Below the pieces are notes generated by a model that worked only from the letters and a program-made list of their open reading frames with translations, was not told the DNA's origin and did not search any database. From positions 930,001 to 994,000 of the forward strand of contig JAUCEF010000006.1 of NCBI GenBank assembly GCA_033558025.1: a stretch of 64,000 bases of DNA, read 5' to 3'. Source of the stretch: Phytophthora sp. 'mugwort'. Lineage: Eukaryota; Oomycota; Peronosporomycetes; Peronosporales; Peronosporaceae. This document shows, one piece after another, positions 30,847 through 41,862 of the stretch (positions within the stretch are counted from its first letter, which is position 1; each line of letters begins with the position of its first letter). The position numbers and the translations under genes are program-made.

Positions 30847-33800
30847 ATGATGGTCGAGCAGCAGGCGCAACAGAACGCGGCACCTGCTTCCACCACCAAT
30901 AAGGACAACGGGCGTGCCATCACGATCAAGCAGGAGCCCAACAACATCGCAACAGCCCAGCCGTTACCAACCAAAATTATAAGCGCCAACGCGAGCAATA
31001 AGACGCCAGAGGTGGCTGTGAAGACGGAGAACGTGGTCAGCAAGAAGAGGATCGCGCCCGTGCCGGATCTTCCGCGCGAGGTATTGCAGTATGCACCGCT
31101 GCTCGTCGGCAAGTATTACATTCAAGACAAGCACGCCGTGTGGTCCGGCATGTGGGGCATGAATGAGGCAGCGTTCGGACCCAACGGCATTATTAGCACG
31201 TTCGAGATGAAGTCTCAAGAGGATGTGTCCATCCCGATATGCTCTGGCTCGGCAGTCAGCGTTCATCCGTCCATGTGGGGATCGGCACTAGCGCGCTCGT
31301 CCAGGATGACGAACGCAGCAGTTAGCGAAGTGTCGCCTGTGTATTTGGGGTACGAAACGGATGCGAATGTGCGATCGGCTATGCCATTCCAGGGAAAGTA
31401 CAGCGGATCATTCCAGATCCAGGCAACGAAGGGTAAGCACCAGACCGTGGCGGAGCACGACGTGGAGATCCGATTTGTTCACGACGCCACCGACCCATCG
31501 CAGTTTGTGGTTTCCGGCTTGGGCGAGAACCGATTTGGCAAGTTCACGCTGCACGGCTTTCTGGATAAGGAGTCGAATGAGTTGAGATTGTACAAGGTCT
31601 ACAAGCCGAAGGAGCCTGTAAAGCGCACACTCCCGCGCCGGGCTAGATCAGCCCGGGCGGTTACACCGGCTGTGAAGCGTGAAGTAAAGGCACTTTCGAT
31701 TTCCGCGCCAGGTGTGGCTGCCATTACGCCATCGGTTGATGTCGTTAAGATCGTAACCCCTCTGGCTGCTCCTACTATTGTCGCTCCGCGAAAGGTGGGC
31801 AATCCGAGTTCGGATTACTTGTCGCCGTCTTTGGTACTAGGCCGTTCGGAGCGGAAACGTTCAATCCCTGCTCACCTCCGTGAAGATAATATTCTCGAGC
31901 TAGATTATGCCCCGATGAGCATGAAAAAATGCCTGGGTATCCTGAAGGGTCTGATGGCTAGCCCCAAGTCGGCACCTTTCTTGGCACCCGTGGATCCTGT
32001 TGCGTTGGGTATCCCTGACTATTTCCATGTAATTAAGGAGCCGATGGATCTCGGTACCATTCGGAACAACTTGGAGACCGGTTTCTACGACAGCCCGTCG
32101 GCTTTTGCTGAGCATGTGCGTCTAACATTTCGGAATGCGATGCTCTACAACGCTGCCCATAGCCAAGTACATATTTACGCTCGCAAGCTCATGGACGACT
32201 TCGAACGGCGGTTCAAGAGTCTCAATCTTAAGCTTTCTACCAAGAACAAGCACTCAGATTTGAAGTCAAAGAAGGACCGGAAAGATGACGCAATTCACTC
32301 CTCGAAGAAGGTCCGAGGCGGCAAGGGTACGAAAGGTAACACCAAGCGTCACATGTCTGGCGAAGAGACGGGGTTGATCATGTCGTTGAAGGAGGATATC
32401 GAGCGCCTGAAAGCAACTCTGGAACAGCTGCAACCGAGCATGGCGAAGGCGGTTACGTCCAAGACCTCAAAGGCTGCTGCCAAGTACGTTGTGGTCCTCT
32501 ACTTTCCAGTCCGCAGCTGTCTGTGTGCACTAACAGGTTGATTACTGCACTCTTCTGTTTTGCGCAGACCATTTAAGATGGAAGATTTGACAGAGGAGGA
32601 GCTCAACGAGCCTATGAGCCAAATGGACAAGGCTCGTTTGAGTTCCGACATCAAATTGCTTCCGCAGGACAAAATTAATCGTGTCCTTCAGATCATTGCC
32701 GAAGCCGTTCCGGTAGCGAAGCTGGCTAACGAGAATGATGAAGTAGAGTTAGACATCAACGCGTTCGATACCCGATGCTTGCGAATGCTGGAAGGATATG
32801 TTAGGGTAAGAAACTCACGCCTCTTCGAGCTACTTAGCCGCGCCAGTACTAAAGTGCTTACTTTTATCCTCTTGTAGGAAAACGGGATTGGCCGCAAGCG
32901 GAAGCGCCCGGCCAAGAATTCCAAGATGCCGCCACCTGAAAAGCGGCTCAAGTCTGCCAAGGTGGCGGCATTGAATATCCGCCACCGCAAGGAGGAGCTT
33001 AAGAGCGAGCTGGCCGCAATCGATCGCGATGTAACCAGCGTGGCGCGTGTGGTTGCTGGCGAAAATAGTGACCGACGCTTAGATCAAGATGTCGCCATGA
33101 CGGATGTGGATGCTGATACTGAAGCTAGTGCTGCAAAGAGGGACGGCTGCAACTTTTCGGAGAGTTCGTCTAGCTCTTCCGAGTCGTCAGACTCGGATAG
33201 TGATAGCGATAGTGAATCCGATTCGGACGACAACGGCGGTGCTCCTCTGGAAAGGGTGGGTTTGTGAGATGTAATTGAGCGAACGAGTCATAAAGTGCTG
33301 ATGTGGTTCCAGTCACATATTAATTAACGCTCTTTCATGTCATGCCACAGTCCCCTCCGCTTTCAAGTGCTCCGAGTTTGTCTCAGCTCGACCTCTCTGC
33401 CTCCGTCCACTCCGGTTAGTGGCGTTGAATCGATCAATGAAGGCGAACATGGAGCTTATGTTGCCCTTGTGGTGTGTATGCAATAGCTGATGCCAAGAAG
33501 ATTCGCGACGAGCAGCTGTCGAGTTCGGAGCCTCTCCGTGTGGAAAACCGCGGGGCTTGGAGCATGCTTGCCAAGAAGGAAACTCCTAATGGGACTCCAT
33601 CGGCACACTCCAACGACGGTAGCCAGTCGACGAGCTCGTTATGGCTTTCTGCGCGCTCGATGGAACAAATCAAGCAGCAGAAAATTCAGCAGAAGGAGAA
33701 GGAGCGCACAAAGGAACGAGAAGCTCAGAAACGCCGCGAGATCGAACAGCGCGAGAAGGAGAAGTTGCGTGAGCAAGCTGAACAACGGAAACACGAACAC

Positions 33801-33986
33801 GAACAAGCGGCAAAACTCGCTGAGGAGAATCGTATTCGAGAAGAGCGTGCTCGCGAGGCGGAGCGTGCTCGTGTAACTCAGCTAGCAATGGAACGCGAAA
33901 AGCTGGCTCGAGACGACGATGTCGAGCTCCACGACGCCACACTGAGCGAGGATCTGGATGCCTTCAGCTCGTCCTCATTTTTGTAA
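30847..33986 (+). CDS. BET-family protein: single bromodomain plus NET domain, five exons
   Basis: Exons are (30847)-32483, 32568-32805, 32878-33255, 33351-33414 and 33487-33986. The introns are 72-95 nt with donors GTACGT, GTAAGA, GTGGGT and GTTAGT. I take the ATG at 30847 (MMVEQQAQQNAAP); the frame is open back to 30190, but that part is poor. The product is about 938 residues. About 88-257 is an unrecognised beta-rich domain (VWSGMWGMNEAAFGPNG, GLGENRFGKFTLHGFLD). About 355-460 is a bromodomain (IPDYFHVIKEPMDLGTI), with the acetyl-lysine Asn in AMLYNAAHS. About 550-625 is a NET domain (KARLSSDIKLLPQDKINRVL, DEVELDINAFDTRCLRMLEG). An acidic SSSSESSDSDSD tract and a charged coiled coil follow. 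BET proteins bind acetylated histones and recruit transcription machinery. One bromodomain rather than two matches the plant GTE class. Confidence 0.88.
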
Positions 33987-34227
33987 AGGCGCTGCGAGCG
34001 ACGAGGTGAGCAGACGGAATGCATCCCCGGCGGACATGCAATTTTTTTAGTAAGCTGCCGTCGAGTGCGTAGATGCGTTGATATTTATGCCGGTGACTCG
34101 AGTCGGAGCGTATCCCCAACACCAGGTAGTAAGAGTAGCTAATCTATCTAATCAAGACAAAATTTGATAATAGCACTGTTGTTGGTTTTACGCGTCTCTT
34201 CATATCTGTAGTCGCTAGGCACTAGCA

Positions 34228-36467
34228 ATGGAGAGCAACCAGGCGCAAGTGAATGATCTGCACAAGAAGTTCGAGGAACTGAATGAAGAGATCTCGGCTG
34301 CCCTCCGAGTGCAGCAGGATGCAGTAGCAAGTGCGTCTACCTTCGGTGGTCGCAGTAATCTCGCTGCAGCACGGAAAGATGCGCTACGATTTGCCAAGAA
34401 GACTATGGACTGGCGCGGCGACGTGACAGCACTGGCCAAGCATATCGATCTCCAGCTGCAGCACAGTCGCGCCTTGCGTTCGCACTACGCGCACTCGCTG
34501 TTGAGTTCCTCTGCCCAGAAGCAACAGGAAGAAGCCGAAGGATCGCGATTACGCTGTCTACGATCGGATCTGCGTCTGCTCCAGGACTTCCGGGTGCAGT
34601 ATGTGCGCCAACGTGGCGAGAAGGACCCAGCACCCCTCTCTGCCCTCGAGGACGAAACGGTATGCACACTTTGTGCTTGTTGCCTTGTGCTGGACAAAGT
34701 TCTTAGCCTTAGTTTGCTCTCGCACCCTTAGAAACAACTTAAGGCGTTCATCGACAAAAGTACCAAGAAGGAAAAGATGGGGGGCAAGCAGGAGCAGTCG
34801 GCTCTTGCTTTGGAGCTTTTTGAAATGCGTCGAGACATCATGAGCCGAATCTCAGAGGACCTCGTCAAGGAGAAAAAGCAATTGGATGTTGAAGTTGGGT
34901 GCGATAACGTGGACCTGGACCACGTCATCGGAGGCGTGATCATGTCGACAGTGGATTACTCACCTCGTTTGGCTTGTCATGTGTACTGTAGCAACCCAGA
35001 AGCGCTAGCCAGCGACAGCCTCGGCAACGGCATTAATGCAACAACGGAGAAAGACGCGCTCGCGTCGTGGGATACGCAACTTTATATATCCTTTTCACCC
35101 CATACTTTCATTCCATGCTTGTAAGAAACTTGGCTTACCACGATGGTATCCTGAGCGTCTCGATGGCAATCCCGTCTTTTTATTTGTGTTTACGTCATTC
35201 TCATGCAGGCCCTGCAAGACTTACAAAAGGAAAAGCGTGAGCGGGTCACTGCAAAAAGTCAACAGCCTGTGATACCTATCGCAGAAGCGGAAGGTTTGGG
35301 TGCAATATCGATGGAGTCGCATGTGGTATTACCGGCAAAGGCCACCAGCGAGGTGAAGTCTGACATGTTAGTCGAAGATGTCCACTTTACAATGCAAAAG
35401 CTGAAGCGAGAGGTGGCCGAGTTGAGATCCACCAACTCAAAGCTGATGCTGACCAACTCACAGCTTGAAGACGACCTGGCCCATTTGCAAACCAAATTTG
35501 ACGAGGAGAAGAGGGTCCACCTGAACGGGAAGAAGTGGTTTGTGCCCAAGATTCAGAAGGTAAAGCTTGATTTCATACAGCGTTCAAAGTCTGGCGTGCT
35601 CAAGTTGTACCTGAACAGCTTGAAGACCTAATGCTCAACACCAGTAAGACGTTCGACGAAGTCAAATTAAGCGTGGAGCTCATGACTAACATGTACAAAG
35701 TAAGAGGATTGCGTTAATCGCTGCAACATTTTTTTTGTCATCTAACGAAATCTGTGCTGGAAATCACAGCACCTGAGCAGCACACTGGCCTTGCAGCAAG
35801 AAGGTGAAGATGACCTCAAACGGGTACTTGCTACATAAATGTACGGATTGGTGCTATTTTTCATTGATGCTAGGTTCGTGTATTGTAGGAACGTGACCGG
35901 GTATCGCTCTTACTAGCAGGAGAAATCAAGAAAATTGCTGCTCTTACTAAGGTCTATCGTGTCAACTTGAAGTCGCTGCTGGGGTTTTCCTAACGCTTGT
36001 AATTAATGCAGGAAAACGAGCGGAAGGATCGTCTTGTCACACTTGCCATGGCTGCGCGATATGAAATGGTGCAATTAGCCAACCGTCAAGAGCTGTTAGC
36101 GAAGGAGGCAGGCGAGCAGCGCAACATCTTGGAATCACGAGCTCATCAAACTGAAGCAGAGCTAGCTACCCGAAAACAACAGCTTGAAGAAGCGTTCGAT
36201 CGCCTTGAAGATACGAATGAAGCCCTCTCAAATGCCAAGGCGTCAATTGTACAACTACAAGGCGAAGTTCGAGCCACCGCACAGGCTGCAGCAGCAAAGG
36301 AATCTGAGTTGCTTGCAGCTTTTGAGAAACAGCAAACTGCGATGCAGCAAAAGCTGGATAAGACCAAGCGCGAACTCATGGAATCAATGTCCGAAATGCT
36401 CACTCTGGACAGCAGATTGCGGAAAGCACAAGACAAGCTCACAAAGCAGGCTACTGATGCTACATAA
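34228..36467 (+). CDS. Coiled-coil protein of unknown function, about seven exons
   Basis: Supported exons are 34228-34659, 34732 to about 34930, 35209-35559, 35619-35699, 35770-35823, 35889-35951 and 36012-36467. All resolved junctions are phase 0. The introns of 59-72 nt have donors such as GTATGC, GTAAAG, GTAAGA, GTACTT and GTCTAT. The end of exon 2 is not settled: in-frame donors at 34894, 34936 and 34951 are possible. The protein, about 600 residues, is predicted to be mostly alpha-helical coiled coil (EELNEEISAALRVQQDAVA, MQKLKREVAELRSTNSKLM, RKQQLEEAFDRLEDTNEAL). It has no transmembrane segment or recognised domain. A cytoskeletal or basal-body role is possible, but nothing in the sequence proves it. 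The unspliced frames stop within the introns, which supports the exon calls. Confidence 0.65.
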
Positions 36468-37830
36468 AAACTAAGTACTAAGTAAGCAATTCGGAGTGCC
36501 GTCCACTGATAGGCATTGAGAATGGTAGTGCGGAAATGAAATGATTTGGTATGGCAGGCCTGAAACAAAAAAAATAAAGTATATCCCGATCCAACATGCT
36601 CATTGTTCATTCGATGCTTTGAGTTTGAATGAATATGGAAATACAAGGTCATCATGCTCTTTGCACGTTCATTTGTCTCCTGACTGGCGGTCAATTTGCA
36701 AAGCAAGATCAAGCCAAGCCGCAATGAACTCATTAAAAGAGAGTAATGCGTTTCTGGAGATAAACAAAAAAAAACAACCTTGCGTGATGATGTGCCGGAC
36801 TCAACAAAGTTAAGCTCTGCTGACTCAAAGTCTCTATTGCTATCATCATGCTCAATATCATCAGACTCAGTTGGGTCTTCAATTTTTTGGTGTTTTCAAT
36901 ATTAAAAGTACGTACTTAAATATTATAAACAAGGTCGCGCGACGCACGAGGAAGCTCAGAAATTTTATGGACTTTATATCCTGAATCTTATTTGGATCGC
37001 AATGATATCACTCTTGCTCAAGTCACTGAAGATGAAGTATTTCACAAAGTACAGGCTGGGAAAGAATGAAGTACTTAAGAAATTCCAGTGAGCGACACCA
37101 TGAGAAACATGTTCTGGATGAATTTGACGCGGGTGACAGCGAGGTAGAAGGAGGCGCGTTGAGGTTGCGCCTTGTGTGGTGTCAGAGCGATCCAATCACC
37201 ACTGTGTTCACGGTAAGGCCTTGACACTTTTCAGTAGTTAGAGCAAAAGCCGGAACGAGTGGAACATTTAAACCGCTAAAACTGTTTGCGGCAACCACCG
37301 CAAACATTTTCAAGATGACCACTAATACGTATTGTATCCACAGGGACCCAAGATATCACCAACTAACAACTTCTACTACATTGAAAAAAATGCTTTTATG
37401 TGTGTAGTTTTCAAGTGCCGACAGGAACACTATCCTAAGTCTGCAACCTCCAAGAACACCCACACTGAGTAGCGCTTTAAGGATCCGCCCGAATGTGGAT
37501 CTGTTAGCAGCGGGCGTAAGCGCAACCACCACAACTGTCGCCAAGATAGCCACCAGTTTTGTATCTACAGCGACCCAAGATAGCGCTAACGAACAACTTC
37601 TACTGCATGGAAGGGAAAATATTCTCACGTCTTTCTTAGCCGACACGGAGACTATCTTCACCATCGCTACCTTCGTACAACATGCGCTCTAACCATTGAT
37701 AATATATGGAAGTGCCTACGTTCACCAAGTTTTTCGTTGTAAAAGGTCCACATACTGGACCGAACTCTTACCTCAGTTTTTTCGGTATGACCAGAATTTC
37801 CAAATCATAATTTAAAAAAAATAGGAAGCT
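36468..37830. other. AT-rich spacer at the start of the transposon island
   Basis: No gene is supported. The stretch has an imperfect direct repeat (listed separately) and homopolymer runs. Short frames look like decayed mobile DNA but cannot be assigned to a family. Confidence 0.4.
37290..37610 (+). repeat. Imperfect direct repeat, two copies of about 90 bp
   Basis: Copies at 37290-37382 and 37521-37610 share long matching blocks, for example GACCCAAGATA and AACAACTTCTACT, at roughly three-quarters identity by eye. The spacing is about 231 bp. They probably derive from an old element or tandem array. The coding potential is unclear. Confidence 0.5.
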
Positions 37831-37949
37831 AGTGATCGACACTTCCCTCCAGCCAGCGACAGCCCCCTATAGCTTGCCCCCCCCCCCCTGGCTTCGTCCC
37901 ACCAATCCTGTCAGTCCTCTACTCTGCACTTTCCCGTCATCTTCTCATG

Positions 37950-39360
37950 TAAACTACGAATTATGTGGAGGGCCCCAGCGAAAACGCCTCAACTGGACCG
38001 ACGGTTGCAGTGACATTACTCGCTTTGAGGGCGAGCTTGCATCTTGGGAAGGGCTGAAGGCTGCGTTTGCCAAGTACGACGAGCCTTTGTGTCGGTTGTG
38101 CTTAAATTTGGTTGTTGCTCACTAGAACTGAATACTGCAGGTACCAAGAGGAGACATATCAAATCTATAAGCTACGGACAAGCAACAAAATTTGCCACCG
38201 AAATAGCGAGAGCCGCAAACGTGCCGCCCACTCGGGGAGTGACCCCGACCTGCTCGACAAGTCGCTTGTGTTCTATTCAAAGGCGTAAATTTGCACACAT
38301 GGGTGGCAATTCAAACCGCGTGGAAGGACGGGCGCACGAATCACACGGTCCGAGGGATTGGATGCATGGCGAGATTAAATACTGTGTTGAATCGAGAGAA
38401 CGGCGTGTGCATTGTTCGGACACAAAGCACAACTCGACCCACAACCATTGGTCCTGATGCGTACTACTCATACGCTGAAACGCAGAAGATTGTATCTCCT
38501 GGTATCAAGGGCGTCGCTAAAACGATGTGGCAAGGTAACCTTTCACTTGGACTATCTACAAACTGTGGTTGTTGCTAAAATTAGTTTGTTGCTTTAATTT
38601 ATAGGTGTCTCGAAGCGCAAAAACACTCTGCGCTACTTGAAAGAGGCCTATGGTAAACCCATTTAGCCGAAGGATGTGGATAACATGGTTGCTGAGATGC
38701 GGCGAGAGACTTATACTTCGCCCGACGTCAACGTCCGTGTTTCCGAGTTGCTGACAGGTTTTCGTGAAGGTCCGGGAAACGCGGTAAACATCTTCCGCGA
38801 CCCAAGTACGAATCTCACGAGCTGTATCACCTTCCAGACGGCGCATATGAGAAGAATGACCCGCAAGATTCCAGAAGCCCTGTGCATGGATGCCACGCAC
38901 AGGACGAACATGAACAAGTACGATGTATTCAGGGTGTTGCTCTAGCTCCAGCCATGAATGTGTTGGTGACTTTCTCACAAAGCGTTTGGTAACAGCACGC
39001 CCAGCGCACCGTTAAACGGATCACAATGTGATTCCGCACAGCGACTTGGTGCTACTGCGCCTGACTCCCTACCCATGCGCAACCCTATCTAGGATTACTT
39101 TTCGGTTTTAAAGGCGCACGTGAAAGAAGCATATCGGCACTGAACCGTGACGTGATCTGTGGTTGTAGCGACCTCACGGACAGCGACGGCAATATCCTGA
39201 CGATCAAGGAATAATATGCGTTTCCTAGAGCGCGCTGCCCACGCCACCATCAAATACATCACGCCGATGATGTCACGAAGATGGAGCTGAACACGCGCGG
39301 CACTGTCAATGCTGTCAACTTGATGCAGGATATGGTCTACGGACAGTAAGTCAGGATGGT
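37950..39360 (+). pseudogene. Decayed MULE (Mutator-like) transposase with FAR1-type N-terminus
   Basis: Pieces of a Mutator-like transposase are spread over several frames. An N-terminal FAR1-like segment reads LASWEGLKAAFAKYDEPL at about 38037. A middle part (RRHIKSISYGQATKFATEIA, GPDAYYSYAETQKI) follows. The transposase core begins KDVDNMVAEMRRETYTSPDV at 38669 and contains IPEALCMDATHRTNMNKYDV, where the first catalytic Asp would lie. An in-frame TAG precedes KDVDN at about 38667, the core ends in TAG at 38945, and the C-terminal half is only a string of short frames. No terminal inverted repeats were found. It is a dead copy. Confidence 0.6.
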
Positions 39361-39664
39361 AGCTGTCTTATTTTGCATTCATTAATTTTAATTTGCACTT
39401 GGGTTTGCTTGCCTTCACTGTTATTTTTGCTTTTGTTACTTTTGGTTCTTTCATTTCGTTTTCTAACTTGAATGCTGTTGTGATTTTTCTGTTGTCTAAA
39501 TACAGTATAATTATCTCGAAAGCTTGGTACATGTATTGTATACTTCGTACGAACTTTGAACTCGTTTAAGTTCGCCCGACAAACTGTGCCCCCATAATCA
39601 ATCCAGGTGTTTGGTTCCCACTATATACTCGCCTTCTGACCATATACAGTAGACACCTCGAGCA

Positions 39665-41746
39665 ATGGAGCCCAAGTCCGACGCCGCTACTGCCTCCGCC
39701 TTCTCCTCTTCACTGCCCGCGCCGACACTCTTCAAGGGCAAGCGCTTCAAGGATAGCAAGACCGCGTTCTATGGTGTTCAAGATTATGCGCTCTACCACA
39801 ACAAACAAGTTAAAGTTGCGCGACGCGGAGGCAAACACCGCCGAATGGTGTGCGCGTCCACCGAGCCCTGCCCATTCTTCGTGCAGCTCTACCTGCACAA
39901 CTCCAAGACGGACCACACTTGGTATGTGTCCAGTGCCGATCTGACACACTCGTCTGAGTGCACGTCGACCGCCAAGCCCACGCAGCGTCAATTGGTGGAG
40001 AGTCCGAGCTTCCAGCAAGCGCTAGCGGCCACGCCCAATGGCACGGCTGCGCAACTGCTGCAGCAACTTCAGGGTCGAGCAAATCTCCGCACGATATACC
40101 GGGCCAAGCAGATCATGAAGCAGGAACTACTGACCCAAGTGGGCAACTCGTTCCGGAAGATCCCGTCGCTCTTACGAAACTTCGCCGAGTTAAATCCAGG
40201 GTCCTTCACGAGATACGAAGTCGGGTGCCTGCAGAGCAAAGTGCCCGGGGCTTTTTCCAGAGCTTTCTTGAGCTGCTTTGCGTTCACGCAATCGACGAGT
40301 TTTAACCAGCAGATCTACGGGTTTGAGGTGGTGCCGTGCAACAACAGCGAAGCGAACTACCAAGGGGTGCAGCTCTTCCTGCTCGGCAAAGACGGCAACA
40401 TGCGCAATGTGACTATTGCGGTGGCATGTTGTGACGCGCCGTCGAGTGAGAATTATCGGTGGTTCTTCCGGTGCGTGGGAGAAAGCGGCGTGAATTTGAG
40501 GTACTGCCCCGTGCTGTGTGCTATTGACGCCGAGCTGATGGCTGTGGAGAGTGAGTTGGGACTTACGCTTCGCTATTGCACGAGGTACATCATAGAGCAT
40601 GAGTTGGCGCAGATTGGATCGTTTAACAAACATCACCATGCGCTTGTGTGGGGGCTGCAAGGATCAGAGACCCAGATGGAGTACAACAATCGTCTTGAGT
40701 GGATGGGCACGACCTGCGGACCTGGAGTGGAGAATTACATCCGACAGTTTCCTATCGAACGCTGGGTTGTTGCCGGGAATATTGGGAAAGTAGCGATGTA
40801 CGGATGGCGAAGTCGGACCTTTTTCGAGACCTCGGAGCAAGAACAGCAAGTGGTTGGTGGGGCAGGAAACGGACTCGGTGTCGATGGCCTGGGTCTTGGA
40901 GGGAGCCGTGGTATTGATAGCGGGGCGAATCTAGCTGCAGCCGCTATTACGCCGAGCTTCGATACGCGGACTGGGAGCTCAGATGGCATGGGCAGTGCTC
41001 AAGGAGTTGACCGATACCGGGATATGCTGCCTTTTACGTTTTTTGAAGCCATCATGACGTCTTTTGTGGACGACGCGTTTGAGCGCAGCACGTTGGCAGG
41101 GAAGTGGAAGTCGCAGAATCGAAAAGTGACTCAAGGAGCCCAAGATCTGTATGACGCGCAGTGCAAGCGAATTGGTGAGTACAAAGTAAGTCGTGCCTCA
41201 GAAACAGTGGCATTCGTGACGAAGATGGACAAGGATCCGAGCCAGCGTCGTCGCGTTGACTTGCAAGCCAGCACCTGCACATGTGCTTTCATCGGCCAGT
41301 ATGCTATTCCATGTCGTCACCTCATCGCCGTGTTGCTCTTCTGCGAGCAAATGGATTCAGTCATTGAACGCTTTGCTCCGGGCTACCTCGTGGAGAACTT
41401 CGCATTGGCGTTCAGGGGAAAAGCAGTCGAACTGCCGCTTCACTCGGCTATTAATGAAGACCCTGCGTGTGCTCCTCCCATGAACACTCCGCCCTCTCGA
41501 CGCGCGAGAACGTGTGCCAGTTTAAACGATGAGGACTTCAATTCAGTACCCAGCCGCGGAACCAAGCGTCCAGCACCTGAACCAGCTACTATGGTCTCGA
41601 TTGGTGGGGATCAAGCGCAGCTAGTCGATGCAGAACAAGGTGCAGTGCCACAACGTATTCGGCTGTGCAAGAAATGCCGTGGCCCAGGGCACAATTCCCG
41701 GAGCTGTCCAGGAGTTTCCCCGGTTATTGACCAGCAAAGCATTTGA
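39665..41746 (+). CDS. MULE-derived SWIM zinc-finger protein, possibly domesticated
   Basis: This is an intact 693-residue single-exon gene. About 20-95 is a FAR1/WRKY-GCM1-like DNA-binding region (FKDSKTAFYGVQDYALYH, HRRMVCASTEPCPFFVQLYL, HSSECTSTAKP). About 215-330 corresponds to the MULE transposase core, but the first catalytic Asp (usually in a DGTY-like motif) is replaced by PCNNSEANYQG; a later Asp remains in CAIDAELMAVES. About 538-552 is a SWIM zinc finger (CTCAFIGQYAIPCRH, CxCx9CxH). About 666-679 is a CCHC zinc knuckle (CKKCRGPGHNSRSC). A TATA-like CTATATACTC lies at 39621. No flanking inverted repeats were recognised. An intact frame with a damaged catalytic centre suggests use as a host DNA-binding protein, as with plant FAR1/FHY3. 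A non-autonomous or recent transposon gene is the alternative. Confidence 0.75.
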   Translation: MEPKSDAATASAFSSSLPAPTLFKGKRFKDSKTAFYGVQDYALYHNKQVKVARRGGKHRRMVCASTEPCPFFVQLYLHNSKTDHTWYVSSADLTHSSECTSTAKPTQRQLVESPSFQQALAATPNGTAAQLLQQLQGRANLRTIYRAKQIMKQELLTQVGNSFRKIPSLLRNFAELNPGSFTRYEVGCLQSKVPGAFSRAFLSCFAFTQSTSFNQQIYGFEVVPCNNSEANYQGVQLFLLGKDGNMRNVTIAVACCDAPSSENYRWFFRCVGESGVNLRYCPVLCAIDAELMAVESELGLTLRYCTRYIIEHELAQIGSFNKHHHALVWGLQGSETQMEYNNRLEWMGTTCGPGVENYIRQFPIERWVVAGNIGKVAMYGWRSRTFFETSEQEQQVVGGAGNGLGVDGLGLGGSRGIDSGANLAAAAITPSFDTRTGSSDGMGSAQGVDRYRDMLPFTFFEAIMTSFVDDAFERSTLAGKWKSQNRKVTQGAQDLYDAQCKRIGEYKVSRASETVAFVTKMDKDPSQRRRVDLQASTCTCAFIGQYAIPCRHLIAVLLFCEQMDSVIERFAPGYLVENFALAFRGKAVELPLHSAINEDPACAPPMNTPPSRRARTCASLNDEDFNSVPSRGTKRPAPEPATMVSIGGDQAQLVDAEQGAVPQRIRLCKKCRGPGHNSRSCPGVSPVIDQQSI

Positions 41747-41862
41747 TTTAGGTGCAAGGAGAACCGATATAAGTTATTATATTTCAGTACAGACCCAGAT
41801 ATAACGTTTATTTCAGTACAGATCTGATCTCATAGATGATCTTACAGTGCGGGCATTAATTA

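Noticed and set aside
37866..37890. Poly-C run as a structural element
   Set aside because: A simple homopolymer in decayed mobile DNA, with no supporting context.
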